The notes: generated from the sequence alone by a model not told the origin. Positions 7,502-13,802 are shown, counted from the stretch's first letter. The stretch: DNA of 35,730 nt from a virus (IMGVR_UViG_3300023210_000108:1-35730), one strand, 5' to 3'. Program-made: numbers and translations.

Positions 7502-8026
7502 ATGGGAAGAATGAAAGAAGAGTATATGCGAAATATGTACAACCAACAAGAAGAACTTAATAATCAATTAAATAATAATCAAATGACAAAAAAAACAATG
7601 CAAGAAAAATTAAGAAAACAACCTGAACCAGTTGTTGAAACTAGAAAAGAGGCACTAAGAAGGCTTTACAAACAGAATGGTTTAACAGAAGAAGATATAT
7701 ACAAAGACAAGAGAGGTTTTGTAATTATTACAAGGACTGGTATTGATAAGATTGTTTCAAGAAACAACATTACAGTTGCTTATGAAGTAATTAATATGGA
7801 TATAGAGAAGTGTATCTGTGTACTAAGAGCAGCAGCAACAATGAAAGTAGGTAGTGAAGTTAAAAATGCAATGAGTTTTGGAGAAGCATCTGACAATAAC
7901 CTAATGGGTGGAGGTAAGAAGTTTCCAGTTGCTATGGCAGAGAAGAGAGCAATGTCAAGAGTTGTATTAAAGATTGCAGGATTCTATGAGCAAGGTGTGT
8001 TTGGACAAGATGAGATTGTCGATTAA
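7502..8026 (+). CDS. Possible single-strand annealing / recombination protein
   Basis: A 174-residue protein. Residues 1-50 are Gln/Asn/Lys-rich and probably disordered. Residues ~55-170 contain RTGIDKIVSRNNITVAYEV, a Gly-rich loop GEASDNNLMGGGKKFP and the helix MAEKRAMSRVVLKIAGFY. A folate-loop-like Gly segment before an 'AEKRA.SR' helix resembles phage Rad52/ERF-type annealing proteins or related replication proteins, but the match is from memory of patterns, not an alignment. The neighbouring SSB-like and nuclease genes fit a recombination-replication role. Its last base is shared with the next ATG. Confidence 0.5.
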   Translation: MGRMKEEYMRNMYNQQEELNNQLNNNQMTKKTMQEKLRKQPEPVVETRKEALRRLYKQNGLTEEDIYKDKRGFVIITRTGIDKIVSRNNITVAYEVINMDIEKCICVLRAAATMKVGSEVKNAMSFGEASDNNLMGGGKKFPVAMAEKRAMSRVVLKIAGFYEQGVFGQDEIVD

Positions 8027-8292
8027 TGAATGAAGAATGGTTAGATAATATCCTTGATGGTGAGCCTAGTGGTATAACTGATACCCAATGGCTTATCATT
8101 GAGAATAACATTTGCAATACTAGCCTACCTTCAAGAACCATAGAAGACATTCTAGAAAGACTAAATCATTTAACAAAACTAGAAGCAGAAGAAATAATAA
8201 CAACTATAAACGAAAATACACATGAAAGAGACACAAGAAAACAATGGGAAAGGATGTTCAAAGAAGGGATGTTTGAGCATAGAGATTTATAA
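8026..8292 (+). CDS. Hypothetical early protein
   Basis: An 88-residue acidic, mostly helical protein with no recognised domain. Segments SRTIEDILERLNHLTKLEAEE and a charged C-terminus (RDTRKQWERMFKEGMFEHRD) could pack as helices. It begins inside the upstream stop codon (TAATG) and its 3' end overlaps the next frame by up to 71 bases. Function unknown. Confidence 0.6.
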   Translation: MNEEWLDNILDGEPSGITDTQWLIIENNICNTSLPSRTIEDILERLNHLTKLEAEEIITTINENTHERDTRKQWERMFKEGMFEHRDL

Positions 8293-8476
8293 GCACTTTA
8301 CAGAACCACATACTTATGTAGTATGGCACAAGAAAGAGGTTATAGGTTTTATTAATGAAGACCAAGCATTACAAGTATTAAACAAAGATGAGTTGGTAGA
8401 TTTTTACTTTAACAATAAATCTAAATTTAAAATACCATCTTGGAAGATTGATAAATACATTTACAAAAATGACTAA
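8222..8476 (+). CDS. Hypothetical early protein with uncertain start
   Basis: The ATG frame gives 84 residues but overlaps the upstream gene by 71 bases. A TTG at 8273 would shorten the overlap to 20 bases and give 67 residues starting near SIEIYKHFTEPHTYVV. Residues after that point have a plausible beta-alpha pattern (YVVWHKKEVIGFINEDQALQ). Phage genomes with tight packing allow either start. No domain recognised. The next gene overlaps its end by 8 bases from the preferred ATG at 8469. Confidence 0.55.
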   Translation: MKETQENNGKGCSKKGCLSIEIYKHFTEPHTYVVWHKKEVIGFINEDQALQVLNKDELVDFYFNNKSKFKIPSWKIDKYIYKND

Positions 8477-8711
8477 TCAGTATTCATTAGATAAGATCAG
8501 AAAGTCTAGAAATGAATTTGAGGCATTGCTTAGAATATATGGTGTGTCAAACACTTTGCTAAGTAAAGTTATGGTAGTTAATTATGCTACAAGCAAGAAG
8601 TTTCTAGCAGACCCTACCAGAGTTAGATTCATTCACGCTAAGAGATTAGCAGACTATTTAGGATTACAGATGCAAGACATAGTTGATACAATAGTGTACG
8701 ACTTAAAATAA
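8469..8711 (+). CDS. Small helix-turn-helix protein
   Basis: An 80-residue protein from the ATG at 8469; an in-frame ATG at 8448 would add seven residues but enlarge the overlap. The order LLRIYGVSNTLLSKVMVV, NYATSKKFLADP, then RLADYLGLQMQDIVDTI resembles the compact HTH of Cro/C1-type regulators. In that reading, ATSKKF would lie in the recognition region. It may regulate early transcription or act as a replication accessory. No partner repressor on the other strand is present, which argues against a classical lysogeny switch. Confidence 0.6.
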   Translation: MTNQYSLDKIRKSRNEFEALLRIYGVSNTLLSKVMVVNYATSKKFLADPTRVRFIHAKRLADYLGLQMQDIVDTIVYDLK

Positions 8712-8721
8712 AACAAAACAA

Positions 8722-9168
8722 ATGAAACGAAGAAGATTAAAGTTTAGTGATTATTATAACGAAATAATACTAAATGAAGTAGCAGAAATATACGATGTAG
8801 AAAAGAGTAGGATATTTTTGGGAAGCAGAGAGAGAAACATTATATTTGCTAAAAGACTATACATCTTTATATTAAGAGAGATGTTTAACTTGACACTCAC
8901 ACAAATAGCAAAGATAACTAACTTACATCACGCATCAATACTACACCATTCAAGACAATTTGAGTTCTTTTATAGCAACAAAGGTTATGCTCAAGACAAA
9001 AGAAACTTTGAAAGAATTGAAAATAGAATTATTGAAGTAGAGATAGATGAAGAAATCTTAGGACTAGAAACACAATTAGAAGCAATAAACAAATCATTAA
9101 CCAAATTATATAAAATAAACCAATTAAAAAATGAAAGACAAGAAAGAGAAAGTCTACTTACCAAGTAG
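8722..9168 (+). CDS. DnaA domain IV-like DNA-binding protein
   Basis: A 148-residue protein. Residues ~12-80 follow the DnaA C-terminal (domain IV) pattern: VAEIYDVEKSRIFLGSRERN, AKRLYIFILREMFNLTLTQI, AKITNLHHASILHHSRQF. The last part corresponds to the 'GRDHSTVxHA' signature that contacts DnaA boxes, here changed to LHHASILHH. No AAA+ ATPase domain is present. Residues ~110-148 form a charged helix. It probably binds specific DNA, such as the phage origin or host DnaA boxes (inference). The overlap of 38 bases with the next gene is in another frame. Confidence 0.7.
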   Translation: MKRRRLKFSDYYNEIILNEVAEIYDVEKSRIFLGSRERNIIFAKRLYIFILREMFNLTLTQIAKITNLHHASILHHSRQFEFFYSNKGYAQDKRNFERIENRIIEVEIDEEILGLETQLEAINKSLTKLYKINQLKNERQERESLLTK

Positions 9169-9406
9169 CATTAAGAACATTGAAACAAAGTATGGAACTA
9201 TGATGGTTGCTAACTTTAAAGTTGATGAATTACAAGCGAACTCAAAGAATGGATGGGTGTCTATGGTAATATCAGAACGAAGAGAACCATCTGAAAAAGG
9301 TGCTACTCATTATGCTTATGTAAATGACTATGAGCCACCACAAAATAATGATGAGCCAAAGAAATCATTTAATAATAAGGTAGTAAAAGATGACCTACCA
9401 TTCTAA
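9131..9406 (+). CDS. ssb: Small single-stranded DNA-binding-like protein
   Basis: A 91-residue protein that ends in KDDLPF, the acidic-aromatic C-terminal tip typical of bacterial and phage SSBs, which recruits repair and replication partners. The body (IETKYGTMMVANFKVDELQ, GWVSMVISERRE, THYAYVNDYEP) is a short beta-rich OB-like core. A low-complexity Asn/Lys linker precedes the tip. It is shorter than the usual 110-170 residues, so the family call rests mainly on the tail and context. It overlaps the upstream gene by 38 bases and the downstream ATG by one base. Confidence 0.6.
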   Translation: MKDKKEKVYLPSSIKNIETKYGTMMVANFKVDELQANSKNGWVSMVISERREPSEKGATHYAYVNDYEPPQNNDEPKKSFNNKVVKDDLPF

Positions 9407-9915
9407 TGATTAAATGGAAAAATACAACTTATCCTAGCACTTTCATCGGACTATCTGATGAACTTGCTAAGGTAAGAAGTATGTTATCTGCTGATGTATA
9501 TAATCCTGACACAGAAAAATACAGAGGGGATCAGGAACACCAAATCCAAAGTCTAGGAATATTTGCAGAACTTGTTGCTAGACATCTGATGGAGAACAAC
9601 AAAGGTGTAAGATATAAGGCTGCACCAATAATAGAAAGCAGACCAGTTGTTGAGGCTGACATTGTTATTGAAGGAATAGAAGAATATAACTATGTAGATG
9701 TTAAAGGTATTAAGTCTGCTGGAAATGCCCTCAGAGTTAATTTTAAAGCCCATAACAACCCTAAAAAGAAAATTACACACTATCTATTCATACAGCCTTT
9801 AAATGGCTTATACGCAAGATTTTGTTGGTTTACTCATGAACAGGTTAGTAAGTGGACTGTGGTTATGTCAACCTATACTGAGTGCTATGAACTTGAAATA
9901 CAAAAACACAACTAA
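9406..9915 (+). CDS. PD-(D/E)XK-like nuclease
   Basis: A 169-residue protein. The arrangement of E55 in GIFAELVARHL, D85 in VEADIVIEG and D98-x-K100 in YVDVKGIK fits the PD-(D/E)XK restriction-endonuclease fold: a helix with Glu, then a strand with Asp, then a strand ending D-x-K. Later strands (THYLFIQPLNG, YARFCWF) are consistent with the core. It sits between SSB-like and initiator genes, so processing of replication intermediates or host-DNA breakdown is plausible. Exact family not recognised. Confidence 0.6.
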   Translation: MIKWKNTTYPSTFIGLSDELAKVRSMLSADVYNPDTEKYRGDQEHQIQSLGIFAELVARHLMENNKGVRYKAAPIIESRPVVEADIVIEGIEEYNYVDVKGIKSAGNALRVNFKAHNNPKKKITHYLFIQPLNGLYARFCWFTHEQVSKWTVVMSTYTECYELEIQKHN

Positions 9916-9918
9916 ACA

Positions 9919-10563
9919 ATGAAAGAACAACCAAACTACTATGCTATAATATCTGCTGAGGTTAGGTATGATGAGAACCTAACTGCTAATGCTAAATTAT
10001 TATATGCTGAAATCACTGCACTACTCAATATGAATGGTGAGTGTTTTGCAACTAACAAATACTTTTCTAACCTTTATAAAAAGAGTATTGTAACAATTTC
10101 TAAATGGATTAGCGAATTAGTGTCAAATGGTTATGTATCAACCTATTACACATACAAGGGGGGTACTAAAGAAATTGATAGGAGGTATATAAGAATACTT
10201 AAAGGGGGTATTAAAGAAAACGAGAAGGGGGGTATTAAAGAAAACTTTAAGGATAATAATACAAGTATTAATACTAATACTACGTATAGTAATAATAAGG
10301 GGCGTTTTAAAAAACCAACCATTGAAGAGATTAGTAATTATTGTATTGAAAGAAAGAATAATATAGATGCAGAAACTTTTTATGATTTCTATGAAAGTAA
10401 AGATTGGAAGATAGGTAAGAACAAGATGAAGGCTTGGAAGGCTTGTGTAAGGACTTGGGAGAAAAGAAACACTAATAAACCTCAAGGTATAAGTAAAATA
10501 CACCTTCACCTACAAAAGAATATGAATGTAAAAGAAAAACTAAAACAACAATTTAAACAATGA
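9919..10563 (+). CDS. Replication initiator with winged-helix domain
   Basis: A 214-residue protein. Residues ~7-95 follow the HTH_36/replication-initiator winged-helix pattern (YYAIISAEVRYDENLTANAK, then TNKYFSNLYKKSIVTISKWI, then wing GYVSTYYTYKGG). A repetitive linker follows, and residues ~130-185 hold a second small domain (IEEISNYCIERKNNIDAETF, then KAWKACVRTWEKR) typical of phage initiators. Three G-run iterons lie within the gene at 10158-10243, as in lambda gene O. The ATGA overlap with the next gene suggests an initiator-partner pair. It may bind its own gene to open the origin (inference). Confidence 0.75.
   Translation: MKEQPNYYAIISAEVRYDENLTANAKLLYAEITALLNMNGECFATNKYFSNLYKKSIVTISKWISELVSNGYVSTYYTYKGGTKEIDRRYIRILKGGIKENEKGGIKENFKDNNTSINTNTTYSNNKGRFKKPTIEEISNYCIERKNNIDAETFYDFYESKDWKIGKNKMKAWKACVRTWEKRNTNKPQGISKIHLHLQKNMNVKEKLKQQFKQ
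10158..10243 (+). repeat. Iteron array, candidate replication origin inside the initiator gene
   Basis: Three strong copies of a G-run unit are at 10158-10174 (GGGGGGTACTAAAGAAA), 10203-10219 (AGGGGGTATTAAAGAAA) and 10227-10243 (GGGGGGTATTAAAGAAA). A degenerate fourth (12 of 17 bases) is at 10180-10196. The GTA positions fall 22, 23 and 24 bases apart, close to two helical turns. The degenerate copy is out of the reading phase of the others, which favours selection on DNA over protein. An AT-rich stretch with the palindrome AGTATTAATACT (10264-10275) follows and could be the unwinding element. Confidence 0.6.
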
Positions 10564-10928
10564 AACAGATAAAAACAATGACAAAAGAGGAACTGCTTAT
10601 GGGTGCAGTAGATTTAATTAGTAAAACCTATATTGAATTAGGGCAAAACAATGTTGATGAAGATACATTAAGTGTTATGTCGCAAAGTTTAGCAGATGAT
10701 CTTGCTAAGACTTATCAGAATTTTTACTTTGAAGATGCACAAAATGCCTTTAACTTAGGAGTAAGAAGTCCTATCAATGGTGATTTCATACATTTCAATG
10801 TGCCAACATACATGAAGTGGTTAAGAAATCATATAGATTTGATATGGGAAGCAAGAAGCAGAGTAGATAAGGGTGAGAACCCTTTAAAAGTACCTAACTA
10901 TAGACCAGAACCAAAACTATTAAAATGA
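10560..10928 (+). CDS. Hypothetical replication-associated protein
   Basis: A 122-residue, mostly helical protein. It has TKEELLMGAVDLISKTYIEL at the start and a conserved-looking middle (FYFEDAQNAFNLGVRSPING, FNVPTYMKWLRNHIDLIW). It overlaps the initiator stop at ATGA and the next start at ATGA. A protein of this shape directly after an initiator often acts as helicase loader or accessory, but no AAA+ motif is present here. That role is a guess from position. Confidence 0.6.
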   Translation: MKQIKTMTKEELLMGAVDLISKTYIELGQNNVDEDTLSVMSQSLADDLAKTYQNFYFEDAQNAFNLGVRSPINGDFIHFNVPTYMKWLRNHIDLIWEARSRVDKGENPLKVPNYRPEPKLLK

Positions 10929-11107
10929 AAATAACAAACTACGAATTAGAAGATGTAAAATCTTGGGATTACCCAGACTTTTGTGATGCTTTTATCAGTT
11001 ATGCAGAAGATGAAAATGGTAAAGAGATGACTGAACAGCAGATACAAGAATGGACAGAAAACAATGAAGAAGAATTTTATGAAATGGTATTAGAATCTTT
11101 AAGATGA
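10925..11107 (+). CDS. Small acidic protein
   Basis: A 60-residue, strongly acidic protein (about a third Asp/Glu) with aromatic residues, MKITNYELEDVKSWDYPDF at the start and a helical Glu-rich end. It is coupled to its neighbour by an ATGA overlap and is the last gene before a new promoter. Such small acidic phage proteins can mimic DNA or bind host proteins; nothing specific is visible here. Confidence 0.6.
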   Translation: MKITNYELEDVKSWDYPDFCDAFISYAEDENGKEMTEQQIQEWTENNEEEFYEMVLESLR

Positions 11108-11156
11108 TAGATATAATAAAATATATTAATTATAATATAAAATTGAAATATATTTT

Positions 11157-11164
11157 TATATTTG
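11157..11164 (+). promoter_or_regulatory. Bacteroidota-type promoter, almost abutting the start codon
   Basis: TATATTTG matches TAnnTTTG and ends only four bases before the ATG at 11169. Transcription from it would begin at or next to the start codon. No well-spaced TTG was found upstream. Flanking bases 11108-11156 are almost pure A/T. It would drive the gene block 11169-12793. Confidence 0.5.
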
Positions 11165-11168
11165 TCAA

Positions 11169-11336
11169 ATGAATACGAACGAGTTATCTATATTTACTAT
11201 ATTCTTTACAGTCATTTTTATTATTGGCTTGTATAAAACATTTAAAAAAATAGCATCAACAGATGGTAATAAGATAATTGATAACTTAGAAAGATTTAAT
11301 GAACTAGAAAAACACAATGATGGAAACAATAACTAA
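11169..11336 (+). CDS. Small single-span membrane protein
   Basis: A 55-residue protein with one hydrophobic segment at residues ~7-22 (SIFTIFFTVIFIIGLYKT) followed by a basic stretch and a polar tail. It probably sits in the inner membrane with the tail in the cytoplasm. Its 3' end overlaps the next gene by 20 bases. Possible roles include superinfection exclusion or membrane attachment of early proteins, but nothing in the sequence decides. Confidence 0.55.
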   Translation: MNTNELSIFTIFFTVIFIIGLYKTFKKIASTDGNKIIDNLERFNELEKHNDGNNN

Positions 11337-11544
11337 AAAACCAAGAGAGTACAAAAGTATTAAGTGGATATTAAAAAACCACATAAAAAATAATGTTAGA
11401 AGTTTGTGGACTTATGAAGATGATAACTTTACCTGCATATACGATAACTATGATGGAGATATTAGAGTATACACAGTAAATCAAATGTTAAAATTTGTAG
11501 ATAAATTAATCCTTAAAGAAAAAGAAGATGATAAAACACAGTAA
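11317..11544 (+). CDS. Hypothetical early protein
   Basis: A 75-residue basic/aromatic protein with two adjacent ATG codons (11317 and 11320). It contains WILKNHIKNNVRSLWTYEDD and YDGDIRVYTVNQMLKFVDKL. No recognised domain. The overlap with the membrane-protein gene before it and the Nmad1-like gene after it suggests a coupled operon. Confidence 0.6.
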   Translation: MMETITKKPREYKSIKWILKNHIKNNVRSLWTYEDDNFTCIYDNYDGDIRVYTVNQMLKFVDKLILKEKEDDKTQ

Positions 11545-11911
11545 ATATTATTATGAAACTGATAGGAATGGATATACAACTAATAGCAGTATAAATCCAA
11601 AGATGTTATTAAGTAAAGAAGAACTAATGAAAGAAGAAGAAGAATCACCAAAGTTAAATTTTGACTGGCACTTAGACAAAGTATCAAAACAGATTACTGA
11701 TTTGTTAAAGTCTAAGAATAAAGCGTATGGCAATACTGCATTAAATCCATCTAATGTATTCAGTAAGTTAGATGCTACTGAAGCAATATGTGCTAGACTA
11801 GATGATAAACTAGCAAGAATAAAAAACAAAGGTATCAATGATAAGACAGAAGATACAGTTGATGATATTATTGGCTATTTATTATTGTTAAAGATGTCAA
11901 TGGAAAAATGA
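11528..11911 (+). CDS. Nmad1 / DUF1599-like protein (MazG-type all-alpha fold)
   Basis: A 127-residue protein. Residues ~50-125 follow the nucleotide-modification-associated domain 1 (DUF1599) pattern: LLKSKNKAYGNTALNP, ARLDDKLARIKN and EDTVDDIIGYLLLLKM, with acidic residues placed as in all-alpha NTP pyrophosphatases. The N-terminal 45 residues are extra and Glu-rich. In phages such proteins are linked to nucleotide-pool control or modified-base pathways. No base-modifying enzyme except the cytosine methyltransferase is encoded here, so the substrate is open. It shares bases with both neighbours. Confidence 0.75.
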   Translation: MIKHSKYYYETDRNGYTTNSSINPKMLLSKEELMKEEEESPKLNFDWHLDKVSKQITDLLKSKNKAYGNTALNPSNVFSKLDATEAICARLDDKLARIKNKGINDKTEDTVDDIIGYLLLLKMSMEK

Positions 11912-12165
11912 AAAAACCAATCTTTAGAGTGTTTGTTTCTTATGAGATTAAGAATAAATTAAAGGTTACCAGAAGAGTAAATACTGGAATACTAGACACC
12001 TTTGTTTTAACATCTAACATAAACGAAATAAAAAACGATAAAGAATTGATAGACAGAATATGTTACTTAAATAAAAAGAATCCAAATAAAGTAGAGATAA
12101 CCATAACTAATGTAGATGTAGAAAATCAGTATGGTGAAACTACAGACAGGTTTGAAGAAGAATAA
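11908..12165 (+). CDS. Hypothetical early protein
   Basis: An 85-residue protein with alternating strands (PIFRVFVSYEIKNKLKVTRR, KVEITITNVDVENQYG) and a Glu-rich end. Beta-rich but no family recognised. It starts at an ATGA overlap with the Nmad1-like gene and ends three bases before the next start, so it belongs to the same transcript. Confidence 0.6.
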   Translation: MKKPIFRVFVSYEIKNKLKVTRRVNTGILDTFVLTSNINEIKNDKELIDRICYLNKKNPNKVEITITNVDVENQYGETTDRFEEE

Positions 12166-12168
12166 ATT

Positions 12169-12438
12169 ATGCCAAAGATTAGAAAGATAAGAGTAGAAGA
12201 TAGAAAAGATAGTAGAGGTGGAGGTTACTCCAGAAGAAAGTTTACTGTTGCTGAAGCAGATGCTATAAGAGAAGAGTACAATACCTCAACACAAAAGATT
12301 ACTATATCATCTCTCGCTAGAAAGTATAGTGTATCACAACCATTAATGTACCAACTAATAAAAGGAACTACCTATACAGAGGAGAGTAGGGGTAGTAGAG
12401 GGGGTACTAGGGGGTATAGGGGGTATAGTAGGGGGTAA
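12169..12438 (+). CDS. Small HTH protein with Arg/Gly-rich tail
   Basis: An 89-residue protein. Residues ~25-68 form a homeodomain/resolvase-type HTH (FTVAEADAIREEYN, ISSLARKYSVSQPLMYQLIK). The basic N-terminus RKIRVEDRKDSRGGGYSRRK and the C-terminal RGSRGGTRGYRGYSRG flank it. Arg-Gly tails bind nucleic acids without strict sequence choice. The tail is encoded by a remarkable G-tract array at 12389-12435, so the DNA itself may be the functional target. A DNA-binding regulator or packaging/terminase helper is possible. Confidence 0.65.
   Translation: MPKIRKIRVEDRKDSRGGGYSRRKFTVAEADAIREEYNTSTQKITISSLARKYSVSQPLMYQLIKGTTYTEESRGSRGGTRGYRGYSRG
12389..12435 (+). repeat. G-tract array with G-quadruplex potential
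   Basis: Five runs of four or five G lie at 12389-12392, 12400-12404, 12410-12414, 12419-12423 and 12431-12435. They are separated by loops of 7, 5, 4 and 7 bases made of T, A and single G. This satisfies the common G-quadruplex pattern with G4 or longer stems. In this AT-rich genome, elsewhere G5 runs appear only singly, apart from the iterons. The repeated unit GGGGGTA(C/T)TA resembles the iteron core in the initiator gene. Confidence 0.6.
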
Positions 12439-12439
12439 G

Positions 12440-12793
12440 ATGGCTCTAAAGAAAGAAGCAAACGTACAATATAAGTTCTGTATATATATGCAGTTTAAAT
12501 ATCCTCAGTTAAGATACTGTGCTAGTCTAGGTGGTATAAGAACATCAATGAAACAAGCAGTCCTAGCAAAGAAAACTGGCTATGTCAAAGGCTTTCCTGA
12601 TATGCAGATATGCAAAGTCAATAGTAAGTATGCAGGACTATTCCTAGAAATCAAAGCAGACAAGACTTGTTACCCCTCTAAAGAACAAAAGCAATGGGTT
12701 GCTGATCTTAATGAAGAAGGCTACTATGCTAAGGTAGTCAAAGGTCTTGAAGAGTGCATGGATGTACTCGATTGGTATATGAAAATACCTTAA
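12440..12793 (+). CDS. VRR-NUC domain nuclease
   Basis: A 117-residue stand-alone VRR-NUC protein, a PD-(D/E)XK-type nuclease related to Holliday-junction resolvases. Active-site residues are visible: D54 in GFPDMQI, E70-x-K72 in LFLEIKADK and Q84 in SKEQKQW. GGIRTSMKQAVLAKKTGYVK matches the usual lead-in helix. The length is normal for phage members. It is the last gene of the early block and may cut branched recombination or replication intermediates before packaging. Confidence 0.9.
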   Translation: MALKKEANVQYKFCIYMQFKYPQLRYCASLGGIRTSMKQAVLAKKTGYVKGFPDMQICKVNSKYAGLFLEIKADKTCYPSKEQKQWVADLNEEGYYAKVVKGLEECMDVLDWYMKIP

Positions 12794-12842
12794 ACACTTT
12801 CACAATTTTTTAAAAAAACTTTTTACAAAAAATATTTCCAAC

Positions 12843-12947
12843 GAAACTGCTGGTGAAACTGCTGTGAAACTGCTAGGGTTGTTGTATGTGCTTGTGTGAT
12901 TGGTTGTCTGATCGTTACCTACAGGTTACTTAGTTACTTTTTGTTAC
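12843..12947 (+). promoter_or_regulatory. Repeat-rich control region upstream of the cargo unit
   Basis: Three direct copies of GAAACTGCT start at 12843, 12855 and 12866 (12- and 11-base steps, near one helical turn). A G/T-rich stretch follows, then four copies of GTTAC at 12914, 12925, 12933 and 12943. The region lies in the 238-base gap between the VRR-NUC gene and the next gene, upstream of a promoter. The phased spacing suggests an operator or activator array; the protein is unknown. Confidence 0.5.
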
Positions 12948-12997
12948 TACTTTTTTAACATTTTATTAATATTTGTTAATAGTTTGTAATATTTATA

Positions 12998-13005
12998 TAT
13001 ATTTG
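12998..13005 (+). promoter_or_regulatory. Bacteroidota-type promoter of the cargo unit
   Basis: TATATTTG fits TAnnTTTG, with TTTG at 12972-12975 upstream (22-base gap). Transcription would start near 13010 and run through 13032-14981 to the terminator at 15006. The phased repeats at 12843-12947 lie just upstream, in position to act on it. Confidence 0.6.
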
Positions 13006-13031
13006 CAGTATAACAATTAAAAAAAAACACT

Positions 13032-13346
13032 ATGAATGCACAAAAAAACACACAAAACACTGATAATCAATCAGTTACAGAATCTATCTCAAGTAGTCAA
13101 AACAATAAAACTACTGAAAATCAAGAAGTTACCTATATTTTAGAGAATAATTATATAGGTACTTTATTTACTTATAACAATTTACAAGAAGCATTTAGTA
13201 TGTTAGGAGATAGTTATCTTGTTGAATGGTTTAATAGTAGAAAGGAAATCCCCGCAAAATCAAATTTTATAATACAAAAAATAGTAAATGGAAATAATAG
13301 TACTATAATAACAAAAGTAAAAGCAAAAAACTTATTTAACTTATAA
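13032..13346 (+). CDS. Hypothetical cargo protein
   Basis: A 104-residue protein. Residues 1-35 are Gln/Asn/Ser/Thr-rich and probably disordered. Residues ~36-104 form a compact beta/alpha part (YILENNYIGTLFTYNNLQEA, YLVEWFNSRKEIPAK, IIQKIVNGNNSTIITKVKAK). No recognised domain. It is first in the cargo transcript, after a poly-A leader. Confidence 0.6.
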   Translation: MNAQKNTQNTDNQSVTESISSSQNNKTTENQEVTYILENNYIGTLFTYNNLQEAFSMLGDSYLVEWFNSRKEIPAKSNFIIQKIVNGNNSTIITKVKAKNLFNL

Positions 13347-13358
13347 AATAAAAAAATC

Positions 13359-13505
13359 ATGCAAAAATTAAACACCGATCTATTAAAAAAGTACAAAACT
13401 AAAACCAAAAACAAATTAAAAATAATATTTGAGGAATTAATATTTATGCTAGTAATGTTCCTATTTTCTTACATATGTATTATTATATTTTTAATTTACT
13501 ATTAA
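13359..13505 (+). CDS. Small membrane protein of the cargo unit
   Basis: A 48-residue protein from ATG at 13359: a basic N-terminal half (LLKKYKTKTKNKLK), then a strongly hydrophobic helix at residues ~29-47 (FMLVMFLFSYICIIIFLIYY). It would be a single-span inner-membrane protein with its N-terminus in the cytoplasm. It sits 12 bases after one gene and 18 before the next, with A-rich leaders on both. Function unknown; small membrane proteins in phage cargo can exclude other phages. Confidence 0.55.
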   Translation: MQKLNTDLLKKYKTKTKNKLKIIFEELIFMLVMFLFSYICIIIFLIYY

Positions 13506-13523
13506 TCACTAAAAAATAAAAAA

Positions 13524-13802
13524 ATGACTACAAAAGAAAAACAATTAGAAAACACTTTAACATGGTACACTTATTATGTTGATTATATCGAAAAACATTT
13601 TTACAATATACATAATGAAGCAGCCGAATTTTCAGACGATAGGCAAAAATTAGAAAATGAATTCTTAAAATTTCCTGAATTAGAAGAAGAAGAAGAAGAA
13701 GAAGAAGAAAATACTTGTTATGAATGTGGCGAAGAAATAGAACAGGAAGATCGTTTCTGTTCTAAAGAATGTTATAACAACTCTTTTAATGAACGTATAT
13801 AA
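13524..13802 (+). CDS. Zinc-ribbon protein with poly-glutamate linker
   Basis: A 92-residue protein. Residues 1-53 are helical and charged. Residues 54-62 are nine consecutive Glu codons, all GAA (13683-13709). Residues 65-83 carry C65-x2-C68-x10-C79-x3-C83 (CYECGEEIEQEDRFCSKEC), a small zinc-binding treble-clef-like knuckle. The identical codons form a microsatellite that could expand or shrink in steps of one residue. The protein may bind nucleic acid or protein through the zinc knuckle. It is encoded just before the GP88-like gene. Confidence 0.65.
   Translation: MTTKEKQLENTLTWYTYYVDYIEKHFYNIHNEAAEFSDDRQKLENEFLKFPELEEEEEEEEENTCYECGEEIEQEDRFCSKECYNNSFNERI

Noticed and set aside
12843-12947. 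CRISPR-like array
   Set aside because: Repeats are only 5-9 bases with 2-6 base gaps, with no spacers of normal length and no cas genes.
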